From contig CAKOGP040001814.1 of the NCBI GenBank assembly GCA_933822405.4, forward strand, positions 124,001-188,000: a DNA stretch of 64,000 nucleotides, read 5' to 3'. Positions within the stretch are counted from its first letter, which is position 1. Each line of letters starts with the position of its first letter. Under the pieces are notes generated by a model, which saw nothing but the letters and a program-made list of their open reading frames with translations, did no database searches and was not told where the DNA came from. Source of the DNA: Cylindrotheca closterium (Eukaryota; Bacillariophyta; Bacillariophyceae; Bacillariales; Bacillariaceae). Shown piece after piece: positions 41,336 through 50,884 of this stretch. A program made the translations under genes and the position numbers.

Positions 41336-42385
41336 CTACGCCTCAGGATCATCGTTCTTGTCTTTCATAAAATCCACTCGACAAAGTGGACACCTGTCAT
41401 TGTTTTTCATCATCCAAGGGATCAAACACTCCTTGTGAAATACGTGGTTGCACTCCTCTGATTTGGATGCACAGATGACCTCCCCTGGCTCGTAACAATC
41501 TAAACAGATACAGCATTCGGCGTCATGGGTTGGCCGGATCAAGGAGGACAAGAAGGATAGGGTGCTGGGAGGCTGGTGGTGCTTCAATGATTCTGGCTTT
41601 GATGATAATGCTGAATTCCCTTTATTGTTTTCTGAGGCATCATTTTCATCGGCATCTTCACTTTGCTTTTCCCCATTGTTGTCGCCGTGAACAGCTTCAG
41701 TATCTCCTCCTGTTGCTGCTTCTTTTGTCTTGTCGTCGGAAGAATCATCCAACTTACCCATCGACCGAACACTAGAAGCCACCGTGTTACTGGTGTCTTC
41801 AAGTACAGTCACAGTATACAACATGGAAAGAATCTTTTCCTTTCGTACTTCTGGACTTTCAGTCGGTTCAGATGTTGATTCGTTGGAGTCTAGTGGCATA
41901 CGACGCCGGTGTTGACGATTCAAAAGCAGGCAGATGGCGCCGCTTAGAATGAGAGAAATGGCTATTCCAACGCCCACCATGACCTTCAGCGATATCAGTT
42001 CACTCTCCAAGACGTCTTGCTCAATAAATTCTTTGGGATAGGCCGGGTTGTAAATAATGGGTATGTAGTTTCCAATCACAATAGTTAAGGCATCCAACAC
42101 ACAATCTGTAGTGCTGATGGCTGTGATGTTTTCACCAAAGTGGCTCGTGAATTCGACACGGGCACAGAAATACATCTGGGCGTCATCGTCAGGAGACGCA
42201 AACGTTGTACTGTTTCGCCCAACAATCAAGGCATCCACCTTGATCCATTCACCATTCACATGGGAAGCGTCAATAAGACCAAATACACCTGTCATCCATA
42301 TTCTCATGCAAAACGCTAGTGCAATGGCTGTTGCGATTGTTACACAACTTTTGGAGGGACGTTGACGTTGACGTTGACGTGTCAT
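41336..42385 (-). CDS. transmembrane RING-H2 protein with DUF3592-like ectodomain, member 3
   Basis: 349 residues from the first in-frame ATG at 42385. Gln/Arg-rich start, helix 1 (VTIATAIALAFCMRIWMTGVF), ectodomain with WIKVDALIVGRN, YFCARVEFT, ITAISTTDC and IPIIYNPAYPKEFIE, helix 2 (VMVGVGIAISLILSGAICLLL). The juxtamembrane motif is KEKILSMLYTVTVLEDTSNT. The RING-H2 finger is CCICLDCYEPGEVIC, CNHVFHKEC, RCPLCR. The lumenal Cys pair and the YNPxxPxEF motif are shared with the rest of the array. Confidence 0.82.
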   Translation of the reverse strand: MTRQRQRQRPSKSCVTIATAIALAFCMRIWMTGVFGLIDASHVNGEWIKVDALIVGRNSTTFASPDDDAQMYFCARVEFTSHFGENITAISTTDCVLDALTIVIGNYIPIIYNPAYPKEFIEQDVLESELISLKVMVGVGIAISLILSGAICLLLNRQHRRRMPLDSNESTSEPTESPEVRKEKILSMLYTVTVLEDTSNTVASSVRSMGKLDDSSDDKTKEAATGGDTEAVHGDNNGEKQSEDADENDASENNKGNSALSSKPESLKHHQPPSTLSFLSSLIRPTHDAECCICLDCYEPGEVICASKSEECNHVFHKECLIPWMMKNNDRCPLCRVDFMKDKNDDPEA

Positions 42386-43091
42386 TGTCAATTGTGGTTT
42401 GCTTCTGCGCAAGTGTCAAATTCTCCAAAATTCCAATTTTGTGAGTGGAATGGACGTAAACTTCTGTGGTGACAACCCGAAGAAATGCGTTGCCCAACTT
42501 CTTTTTCCCTTCTACAAAATAGTGCGAGGACAAGAGCGTGTTGTTCCTGTTCCTTTGCCTGTTCGTGCAACTTGATAATTATGACGAAATGCGGGGGTAA
42601 TTTATTATTTACGTACGTGTGTACCGCCTACCTGCACACGTTGGTCGTAAAAAAATTGTAAGGTGGGTGCGGGCGGGATTGGCGGTTACGCGGGTCGACT
42701 TGGTGGACCTGTCCACACCATCGATGATTCATTCATTCATTACCAGGTACCACTTGGTAATCACCAGATGAATTGGATGTCCTTGAACCGGATCTTCAGG
42801 GGCAAGTTCCCACAGCCATTTGATACTACAAATTCTACGCGATACTCATGGATGATGGAAACAGTTTTCAAAATTAGCTCCAGCCATGACACGTGGGCAA
42901 GGAATGGGCGCCTACAGTACCGACAGCTCTTCAAAACGGAATGAAGAAGGCAACCTTGGGATGCCACAATGCCCTCGGTGCCGGCTCTGCCGAGATTAAG
43001 ACAAGTCAGAAGTCCATCTTTGAAGTCATACTCGATAGATCTCGCAGTCGCTCGAGTGTACTTCCCAACAGCAAAACACTTGTGACCCCCT
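42386..43091. other. intergenic, no gene supported
   Basis: Upstream region of member 3 and 3' flank of member 4. A plus-strand frame at 42663-42944 (93 codons) shows no recognisable features and is not called. Confidence 0.4.
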
Positions 43092-44432
43092 TCATTTCAA
43101 AAGGTCAACGCGACATAGAGGACACTGGTTGTGATTCTTCATCATCCAGTCCATGATACAATCCTTGTGAAACACATGGTTGCATTCCACATTCTTGGAT
43201 GCGCAAATAATGCTCCCAGGATCGTAATTATCCAAACAAATGCAGCACTCGGCTTGTTCAGAGTCAGATTCCATTCGCCTCCAAGACGAAAACATGGACT
43301 GAAGTGCACGTATGCTGCCGGCAGCGCTGGTTCTGTTTTCGGCAATGCTCTCAGAACGAGTGGAACGACACATGTCGTCTTTGCATCCGGTTATGGTTTC
43401 TTCACCGTTGGGTGCAGCCATCTGCGCCTCCGGGTCGACTGGCCCGTCAAACCTCTCAGTGCTGGTGGCATTTTCAACCTCTGCTGTCAAGTTATCAACG
43501 GCACCATTATTTTCTTCTCCAACATTACTTTTCACATCTTCTTCTGTTGAATCTTCTGGTGAGCAACTAGTTCCGTCGACGTTTTCAATGGTGATGCCGT
43601 GCATACTGCTGGATTCACTCCCTTCGACAGCAGAGCTGTTGTCGTCCTGTCTCGAGTATTCGTCGCAACCATCTTCTTCAATCGGATCGAACTCCGCTTC
43701 CTGATTGTCGCTCTTGGTTTTCTTCTCCAAAGATCGAATTGCAGCTGCCGTGGTATTGCTGAGATCCTCCTTGACAGGTTGAAAGATCATTTTGGAGAGT
43801 ATGCGTTCCTTGCGGGCTTCCGGGGATTCCTGAGGTTCACCAGTTTCCAAATCCCGAGCGAATCGAGGGTCTCTTCCAGGGTCTTCTGGTAAATTTCGAT
43901 ACTTGATGATGAACGAGATTAGCGACATGATCAGAATGAGAGCAAGAACGATCCGAATGATTAGATTGGTGATGTCGTCGTAATATTCCGATTGCTTGAT
44001 AAAGTCTCTTGGATTCGTGGGATTGTATCTAAGCTCAATGTCTCTTCCCACTGGGATTTCGGCGGGGTCCGTATCACAGTCACTGGCGATGCTGCTGACA
44101 ATGGTGATGTAGTCGTTCGAAACCGTGTAATTCAGTTGTGAACACCAATAGACAGCCGCAGCATCAGGCGAAAAATCGCTGACATCACTTGTGCCAGTAT
44201 TGTTGCTCATACCGCTACTACTTTCCGTGGTATTTCGATTGTTGATATCGTTGCGGTCATTCACGTTGACGGCAGCGACGATGACTGCCTCGGTTTTCTC
44301 CCAGTTGCCATATGTCTGATCCAATTCGTACAGCGACAATGCACTGATAATCAATATCCTTGTGCAAAGGATAAGCGAAAGTCCAGTCAGTATGGATCTA
44401 CAGTTGTGGGGAATGCGGGTACTAATAGGCAT
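43092..44432 (-). CDS. transmembrane RING-H2 protein with DUF3592-like ectodomain, member 4
   Basis: 446 residues. Helix 1 (ILTGLSLILCTRILIISALSLY), ectodomain with WEKTEAVIV, an Asn-rich insertion, VYWCSQLNYT, a Cys-Asp pair and IELRYNPTNPRDFIKQ. Helix 2 (IIRIVLALILIMSLISFII). The juxtamembrane motif is KERILSKMIFQPVKEDLSNT. A long acidic linker precedes the RING-H2 finger: CCICLDNYDPGSIIC, CNHVFHKDC, QCPLCR. It is most similar to member 5 in both the start (MPI, CRSI) and the motif region. Confidence 0.82.
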   Translation of the reverse strand: MPISTRIPHNCRSILTGLSLILCTRILIISALSLYELDQTYGNWEKTEAVIVAAVNVNDRNDINNRNTTESSSGMSNNTGTSDVSDFSPDAAAVYWCSQLNYTVSNDYITIVSSIASDCDTDPAEIPVGRDIELRYNPTNPRDFIKQSEYYDDITNLIIRIVLALILIMSLISFIIKYRNLPEDPGRDPRFARDLETGEPQESPEARKERILSKMIFQPVKEDLSNTTAAAIRSLEKKTKSDNQEAEFDPIEEDGCDEYSRQDDNSSAVEGSESSSMHGITIENVDGTSCSPEDSTEEDVKSNVGEENNGAVDNLTAEVENATSTERFDGPVDPEAQMAAPNGEETITGCKDDMCRSTRSESIAENRTSAAGSIRALQSMFSSWRRMESDSEQAECCICLDNYDPGSIICASKNVECNHVFHKDCIMDWMMKNHNQCPLCRVDLLK

Positions 44433-45000
44433 GGTTTGTCTTATATTCTTTTGTCCGTTGGAAGTTGAAGGGTTGCGATGCTGCGGAATACGGCCAACAA
44501 AGAGATGTGCTTATTCTGGATTCTTTTTTCTGGAGTGAAATCTTCTGACGCAATTTTACGCGGGAACCAAAGGATGTCGCATCAATGTCTTGGGTGCGGA
44601 TGAGTAAACATCATAGTAGAAGCCTCTATTTTTCACTCACTTGCCATCAAATGAATCATTCCTATGCCTATGGAGCAGTGGTTTCACTTTAGTTCTAAAT
44701 CCGCTTAGTTCTAATGTCCTCCAACACATTGAGCCTGCTTTGAAAGCAGTGTTACGAGCCGCGTTCGTACCCTCCGAGATAAAGTGATTGAACCTTCTCA
44801 TCCTTGAAATCTGTGCCGTCAGTTGCCAGTCACTCGCTCGAATGGTGTCCGCAAAAGCAGACCAGCTTGTGGAAGATTTCGTTGAGAAAAAAGTCCAGTG
44901 CGGGCACCATGCTGCCTCTTGAGCCTTGGTTTTCATCACTTTTAGCATATGATATACCTCACTTTGATCCTGATGAATAATGAATGAATGTCTAATTGTT
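44433..45000. other. intergenic, no gene supported
   Basis: Upstream of member 4 and 3' flank of member 5. A minus-strand frame at 44637-44948 has no recognisable features. Confidence 0.4.
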
Positions 45001-46269
45001 TCATCTCAACAAATCCGTTCGACACAATGGACATTGATTGTGATTCTTCAGCCAATCCATGACACAATCCTTGTGATAGACATGTGTGCATTCTTGATTC
45101 TTAGAGGCACAGATAGTATCTCCAGCCTCGTATTTGTCCAAGCAAACACAACATTCAGCTTCTCCTTCTCCTTCCGGCCGCCAATACGAAGTGAACATTT
45201 GAAGTAAGCTGCCATTGCCTTGGTGGTTTTCATCATCATGATTGTTTCCGTCGTGTTCGATGGAAGTTGCACTGCTCCCAACGGTCGACCTGTCATCATT
45301 TTGGTTTTCGGCCTCACCTTTCTTACTGGCGCCAGAGTCTTTCCGTTCCTCCAATGCACCGTGTGATTCCTCTCCAGTTGTAGTATCGGATTTTGGAATT
45401 GAAGTTGGCTTCTCTTTCGGATCATTGTCAATTGTCGCCTGGTCTTCTTGCTGTTGCTCTTCTGGATTTGTAGTTTCTTCAGCAGCTAATTCTTCTGTTG
45501 CCAATTCTCGCATTCGCTCGGCAGTAATATTGCTGAGATCTTCTCGGACGGTTTGGAAAATCATCTTGGAAAGGATGCGTTCCTTGCGTTCTTCCGGCGA
45601 TTCCCGTGGCCGTCCCATTTCTTCATCGTCCCCACCACCACCACCACCATATCCATCAAAAGAATCATGTTGCTGGAGATCTTCCGGTTTTGACTTGCAA
45701 ATGAAGTAGCACAAAATCAATGTTAATACAAAGCCAATACCAATCATTAGACCGAGAGACATGATCTCATCCGCAAAGAAAACTTGTTTGATGAAGTCCT
45801 GAGGATTGTCAGGGTTATATCGAATTTCAAAAGCCAGCCCAATGGATATCCCATCTGGACTCGTAGAGCAATCTGATGGATAGTCGCTGATAGCAGTCAC
45901 TGGCGCATTCCAAGCGGTAGTGTAATTCACCTGGGCACAATACGTTTTAATCCTGGTAGATCCAGTGTTGCTCGAAGTGTCCACTACACCATCATCTGAG
46001 GTTGTGTTGGTGTTCGTGCTGTTGTTGCTATCGATAGCAATGGTGCTATTCTCGCCAAAGACACCATTATCATACGCATATTCGTCTACAGAGTCAACAA
46101 TAACCGCATAAGTTCGCAACCAATGACCATACAATTTGTCTGTTTGGGCCAACGCAATGGAACTGGTAATCCAGATGCGTATGCAAACGGCAATGGAAAA
46201 GGCAGTCACAATGGATCTGCAATTGTTGCCCCTGGGGCTAGTACGCGTTAGATGGTAAGCGATGGGCAT
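45001..46269 (-). CDS. transmembrane RING-H2 protein with DUF3592-like ectodomain, member 5
   Basis: 422 residues. Helix 1 (IVTAFSIAVCIRIWITSSIAL), ectodomain with WLRTYAVIVDSV, YCAQVNYTT, VTAISDYPSDC and FEIRYNPDNPQDFIKQ, helix 2 (LGLMIGIGFVLTLILCYFIC). Cytosolic part with a Gly-rich turn, KERILSKMIFQTVREDLSNIT, a Glu-rich linker and the RING finger CCVCLDKYEAGDTIC, CTHVYHKDC, QCPLCR. The finger has all eight zinc ligands. Confidence 0.82.
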   Translation of the reverse strand: MPIAYHLTRTSPRGNNCRSIVTAFSIAVCIRIWITSSIALAQTDKLYGHWLRTYAVIVDSVDEYAYDNGVFGENSTIAIDSNNSTNTNTTSDDGVVDTSSNTGSTRIKTYCAQVNYTTAWNAPVTAISDYPSDCSTSPDGISIGLAFEIRYNPDNPQDFIKQVFFADEIMSLGLMIGIGFVLTLILCYFICKSKPEDLQQHDSFDGYGGGGGGDDEEMGRPRESPEERKERILSKMIFQTVREDLSNITAERMRELATEELAAEETTNPEEQQQEDQATIDNDPKEKPTSIPKSDTTTGEESHGALEERKDSGASKKGEAENQNDDRSTVGSSATSIEHDGNNHDDENHQGNGSLLQMFTSYWRPEGEGEAECCVCLDKYEAGDTICASKNQECTHVYHKDCVMDWLKNHNQCPLCRTDLLR

Positions 46270-47210
46270 TGTTTGCTGTATATATATGCATGCAATGGAT
46301 GGCCTTCAGCAGCAGTATTCTGTATAGTAGTCGATCAGCAGCAGCAGCAAACAGCCAAGACAGGTGAGTTCAGCAGTTCGTGAAAGTCTGCAAGGAATTG
46401 CACGAACGAACCCTTTGCACGAGAGGCACACAAATCTCACAACGGCAGGTTTTCTTCCGACTTCTCGTTTTCAGTTTGGCCGTGCACGTGGGAAGTTCGC
46501 GAAGTTTTGTCCCTGTCGTGTCACAACCGGCGAATCTCATGATTCGTCAAAGCGCACGCTACAGTAGAGGGTGTGATGTCAGAGGCAAACATCCAATCTT
46601 CATATTTTGACTTGGATCCGTATCATTCATTTCCAATACCCAACCTAAGCACCTTGGGAAAATTGAAGCAGGAGCTGTAGAATCGCTTTCAAGAAAAAAA
46701 TGAGGCGTCAGTCGGATTCAACTTATTATTTATTCAAGCATCATTCTTTCCTTTTACTAAACCTCGCAGTCGGATATTGCTACGTTTTTTGCTCCTACCG
46801 GTATGTTTGAAGCCAAACCATATTCGATGTATTCATCTGACTTAATCTACCGGTATCTCTTTTGGGTGCTTTGCTGCATCTTATTTCAATCGTGCGGCGT
46901 CTTCATATTCGAATCGGATCGGTCGATCTCAAACGTGATGCAGTTTCATTTTCATTTCGTGTGGTATATATTCATTTTCATTTTCATTCCTATTCAACCA
47001 TGATGAAAGTACATCTCTACTTCTAAAAAATAAAATTCGTGTACCGGTATTAATACTTGCAATTGCAATTGCACTTGTATTTTATTTTCATAAGTAATAC
47101 TTTCTTCCTTTTTCGAGGGAGTTGTCAAGGCTGATGATGATGGGGTTGGTCCAAAGTTTAGTAGCCTGTGATTGATCATTTCGGAAAGAAGTACTAGAGT
47201 ACTATCGGTC
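46270..47210. other. intergenic, no gene supported
   Basis: Upstream region of member 5 and 3' flank of member 6. Three ACCGGTA palindromes (near 46797, 46850 and 47044) and a T-rich repetitive run (TTTTCATT units, 46945-46990) lie here. Plus-strand frames near 46380-46610 lack features. Confidence 0.45.
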
Positions 47211-48359
47211 CTACTGTTTTTGTAGCGATTCCTCTTTGAGCAAATTGATGCGGCATAGAGGGCATTGATCATGACCCGCCAAGAGCCAACTAGTAACACA
47301 TTGCTCATGAAATACATGATTGCATTCCGCTGTCTTGGAGGTGCAAATAATGTCATCTTGTTCGTACTCTTCCAAACAGATGCAGCATTCGGAACTAACT
47401 CCAGCTGGTCGTCTCCAGGAGGGCAGCAGTGTACATGCTAGAGAGCGCACCGAGAAAGTAGTCGGCTTAGTTTCCTCTGGTGGTGCTGGTGCAAGTGCTG
47501 GTGTAGAAGTATCCTGTGGTCCAATTGCAGAGCCATCGTCCCCCATTTCTTCTTCGACTTCTTCTTTTTCTGTGTCCAATGCTGCTTCTTCGTCATATTC
47601 TTCCTTGCTCTTATTGTTTGCATCCTCTCGTGTTGAACGGATGCTGCTGACGTCCACAGACTTCTTATCAGCCGAAACCTTTTGGAAGTACAACCTAGAA
47701 CGAATGAGCTTCTCTCGCTCTTTGCGTGCCAAAACAGGGTCGTTTGCGAGTTCTTCATCCCTCTCTCGCTCCCGTTCATTGTTTTGGGCGTTCTGTATGA
47801 CGCGTACCCAGACGATCACAAAGACGATTGACAAAATGATTCCACAGGAAATCACCAGGAGCAATCGTGTCTTTTCAGTTTCAAAATCGTTTTGTTCCAT
47901 AAAATTCTCAGGCGTCATGGGGTCGTATCGAATCTCTCGGACGCCTCCGATGAGGTCTTCCGCGAACCTCTTTGATCGATAACAATCAATCGGGCTAATG
48001 ACAGTGATGTTTTGTCCAGAGATAGTATTGTATTTCAACAGCGGACAAAAGTAGGTTGTTCTTCCAAAGGATTCGTTTCGCAAAGTCGAATTGGCGCCCA
48101 CTACACTGGCATCCGTCAAAGGCCACCGACCTTGGACATCTTGCATCTCGATGTACTGAAAGATGCCGCTAATCCATATGCGCATGCAAAAGGCAAAGAT
48201 GAGTGCAGTACCCAAAACTCGAACGGGACAGCCACCAGGGCCATCATGGCGGGGGTCGCTATTGATAGCGGCGAGGCTTGGTCGTCGGGGCGTACTAGGA
48301 CGAGTACTGCTAGATGCTGCAGCTGGTGCTGGTGCTGGTGCTGGTGCTGGTGCTGACAT
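47211..48359 (-). CDS. transmembrane RING-H2 protein with DUF3592-like ectodomain, member 6
   Basis: 382 residues from the first in-frame ATG at 48359. It starts with an Ala-Pro repeat. Helix 1 (VLGTALIFAFCMRIWISGIF), ectodomain with WPLTDASVVGAN, YFCPLLKY, ITVISPIDC and REIRYDPMTPENFME, helix 2 (LLLVISCGIILSIVFVIVWV). Juxtamembrane segment REKLIRSRLYFQKV without the DLSNT core. RING-H2 finger CCICLEEYEQDDIIC, CNHVFHEQC, QCPLCR. Last member of the main array and divergent from the LRR gene at 48787. Confidence 0.82.
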   Translation of the reverse strand: MSAPAPAPAPAPAAASSSTRPSTPRRPSLAAINSDPRHDGPGGCPVRVLGTALIFAFCMRIWISGIFQYIEMQDVQGRWPLTDASVVGANSTLRNESFGRTTYFCPLLKYNTISGQNITVISPIDCYRSKRFAEDLIGGVREIRYDPMTPENFMEQNDFETEKTRLLLVISCGIILSIVFVIVWVRVIQNAQNNERERERDEELANDPVLARKEREKLIRSRLYFQKVSADKKSVDVSSIRSTREDANNKSKEEYDEEAALDTEKEEVEEEMGDDGSAIGPQDTSTPALAPAPPEETKPTTFSVRSLACTLLPSWRRPAGVSSECCICLEEYEQDDIICTSKTAECNHVFHEQCVTSWLLAGHDQCPLCRINLLKEESLQKQ

Positions 48360-48786
48360 TGCTGTTTGTTCCTCGTCCACCACAAGGTCGAATGTGATAA
48401 TTTATGACTGTAGTTCTGGTTTGTATCGTGGATGTGAGCTTCAGAGCAGCGAAAAGAGCCCTTTGAGCTTCGTTCGTTGGAATTCGTGATGAGACTCCGT
48501 CGGGCTTCGTTTTTCAATGATGTGTAATTTCAAATTACGTGTTCTTTGATGTTTGATGGTCGTTCATGACTCACAACATTTGCGAATTAGGGCGCTTCAA
48601 GGCTCAACGTCACGTGAACGTCATTTTAGCTGTCGTGACTCATATCACGGGATTGATTGATTCATTGAATCAGAAACGAAGTACAGACTCAGTCCGAATT
48701 CTCCACTGTACCTATATTCTTGATTGTACTGCGTTCTGATAGATATAATATTGTGCTGTCATTCTTGACAATCGCAGAACGTCACG
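48360..48786. promoter_or_regulatory. divergent promoter region between RING member 6 and LRR gene
   Basis: 427 bp between two divergent starts. It holds the upstream region of both genes, with no clear TATA box. A CACGTGAACGTCA sequence near 48611 contains both CACGTG and a TGACGT-type core on the minus strand, plausible bZIP or bHLH sites. Confidence 0.4.
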
Positions 48787-50280
48787 ATGGATCCTTGGTG
48801 GATGGATGACGTGCCGGAAGGCTTCAATGGAAGCGGCGATGGCGACGAAGACTTGCTGATCAGATTTCTCACAAGTCCTGTAGATGGAACGTCAGTCGTT
48901 GAGGAAAGAATTCTTCAGAATCACACAACTCTTGCGGATACAGCAGTGTTTGCTTTGCCCGCAAACTATGTGGATCTTCACATTGTTGGAAGAAATGAAA
49001 AAGATACTGGGTGTCTTTCACAACTAAAATCCTTTCTAATGCGTGATCCTCGTAAATGGCGACACGTCATGATTGAATGGGACGGACGGGTGCCTTTACC
49101 AAGCACCACGCCTGGGTTCTTAGATGTCCTTTCCCAGTTGATGAGAAATTCCGAAAAATTGGACATTATTGGGTCGCTGGGAGATGAAGCCGCTTACCGG
49201 ACTCTAATGTCAGGTCTAATGGCGCTAGACGGGACCAGACAGCTCTTGCTACACGATATCGGCAGTCTCCGAGATGAACGAATTGCCAAGCTCTTGGCCC
49301 ATGGCTTGGCTCACTCCCAGACTCTTGAATCCTTCCGATTCGAGTCTATTGAAACCAAACAAGTCGTAGGTGCTGCGTTGATTGAAGGATTGAGCATCAA
49401 TGGGTCTTTGATATCTCTTGAACTCGAGACAATAGGATATGAAGACGACAAATTCCTTACTGATTTAATCAATACGGTACAGCAGCACCCCAAAATTCGT
49501 TCGCTAAGTTTGGAAAGCCACGAAATTCAACAAAATATTATGGACAAAATGGGAGACTATCTCAGAGAGGAAGCATGTCAATTGAATGAACTCAAGATTG
49601 TGTACCGGGGTGGAAGATTACCACCACTGCCGCAGCTCGGCGGTACGAAAACTCAAAATTCCAGTCTCCATCGTCTCGACTTGGTTCGGACCATGATTCC
49701 AAGCCAGTATCTGGACTCTTTATGCTCAACTTTCACAGGTTTGTCGGTTCTGGCACTTCCTTTCAATACGATTCGGGATCTTTCACCGCTTATGGTTGGT
49801 TTGTGCCACTTTGCTCCGACACTTCAGGTTCTCGACCTGCGCCATAATCATATCGATCATGATGGATTGAAGCAATTTGCAACCAAGCTGCCGCACATGA
49901 GAAGTCTTCGAAGATTGTGCCTGACTGGGAATCCTTTCTTGGACGGCTCGCCAGCTACCGCAATCTCACTGGAAATCCTCACCGAAAACGCGATGAAAAG
50001 TCGAAGCTTGGAGTGCCTAGTGTTATCACCAGAGCATAACGTCTCGTTCGCTGCTCGACATGCCATGAATATCAATCGAGGTGGACGGCGTGGACTGAGT
50101 TCGGAGTCGCCCAATCTTCCGACCATCGAACTTTGGCCAAAGATCCTGCATCGATCATTGACGATCAAGTACTACGACGTTTCTGATGATATTGAAACGC
50201 CTCGGAATGAAAGTCAAAGGTCCGACGTCGTGTTTTATCTCCTTTGTCACCATCCCACAATTTTTGACAGCAACAAGTAA
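48787..50280 (+). CDS. LRR (ribonuclease-inhibitor-like) protein 2
   Basis: 497 residues, intronless, no signal peptide. The N-terminal half has weakly repeated Leu-rich segments. The clearest repeats are in the second half: LHRLDLVRTMI, LSVLALPFNTIRDLSPL, LQVLDLRHNHIDHDGL and LRRLCLTGNPFLDG. LPTIELWPKILHRS near the C-terminus corresponds to the GFWPTVLE segment of the LRR gene at 12956. The last codons (HHPTIFDSNK) and 3' flank resemble DNA found again at about 50930 and 55125, see those entries. Confidence 0.72.
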   Translation: MDPWWMDDVPEGFNGSGDGDEDLLIRFLTSPVDGTSVVEERILQNHTTLADTAVFALPANYVDLHIVGRNEKDTGCLSQLKSFLMRDPRKWRHVMIEWDGRVPLPSTTPGFLDVLSQLMRNSEKLDIIGSLGDEAAYRTLMSGLMALDGTRQLLLHDIGSLRDERIAKLLAHGLAHSQTLESFRFESIETKQVVGAALIEGLSINGSLISLELETIGYEDDKFLTDLINTVQQHPKIRSLSLESHEIQQNIMDKMGDYLREEACQLNELKIVYRGGRLPPLPQLGGTKTQNSSLHRLDLVRTMIPSQYLDSLCSTFTGLSVLALPFNTIRDLSPLMVGLCHFAPTLQVLDLRHNHIDHDGLKQFATKLPHMRSLRRLCLTGNPFLDGSPATAISLEILTENAMKSRSLECLVLSPEHNVSFAARHAMNINRGGRRGLSSESPNLPTIELWPKILHRSLTIKYYDVSDDIETPRNESQRSDVVFYLLCHHPTIFDSNK

Positions 50281-50368
50281 ATAGATGGATGGTCGCCCAA
50301 GCAGATGTAGGAATCGGAAATTCAGAAAGCGAGCAAAACGACCTGGTGCACAATAAGTGAGAACGGGT

Positions 50369-50884
50369 ACTTGCTCGGCTCCATCAGTACGAATGGTGAA
50401 ATTGGGAGATGATCTCAGTCGTACGACGTTTTGGTGTGAATCTTGCCAGCCACTCGAAAGGAGAAAAGAAAACAAAGAAAGGAGCGCACCAGCTGTTCGG
50501 ATCCTGCCCCGAACCAAACCACTGAACACGACAGCAAAAGCCACACCATGCTGTCCACAACATGGAGCATCGTCACTCCTACTGAAACGTGTAAAGAAGA
50601 CGAATTCTGTAAACCGCAATCGATTGTTTCGACTCTGCAAGGTTCGCCCTTGTCCTTATTTCGTTTGGGCTGACAATCATTTCCCTAAATGCGCCTGTCG
50701 GCAAACAGCAACTCTACGAGTTAGTAAAACAGAACGTACCGGGGGGCGTTGGTTTCTGTCATGTCGCAATGCCGCTGCGAAGCCTAGCGATGGATACTCG
50801 ACACCACGAGGTTGCAAGTTTTTTGCGTGGGCGGAGGACGCACAATTGAAGCCATTTGGAAATTCATTAACGCCCCTCTTATAG
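50369..50884 (+). pseudogene. N-terminally truncated NEIL3-like glycosylase fragment
   Basis: This equals the last 172 codons of the gene at 53841-55079. It starts inside the Nei zinc finger (after VCG) and lacks the catalytic Val2-Glu3 end and the helix-two-turn-helix. The frame stays open, and the first ATG (50393) would give 163 residues holding part of the zinc finger and both GRF fingers. There is no known promoter, since the preceding DNA is the 3' flank of the LRR gene. It could still be transcribed, but the glycosylase activity is gone. Confidence 0.85.

Noticed and set aside
42663..42944. Plus-strand frame of 93 codons between RING members 3 and 4
   Set aside because: No recognisable motif, and the composition looks like non-coding DNA.
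44637..44948. Minus-strand frame of 103 codons between RING members 4 and 5
   Set aside because: It lacks helix, RING, YNP or other array features and has no support beyond being open.
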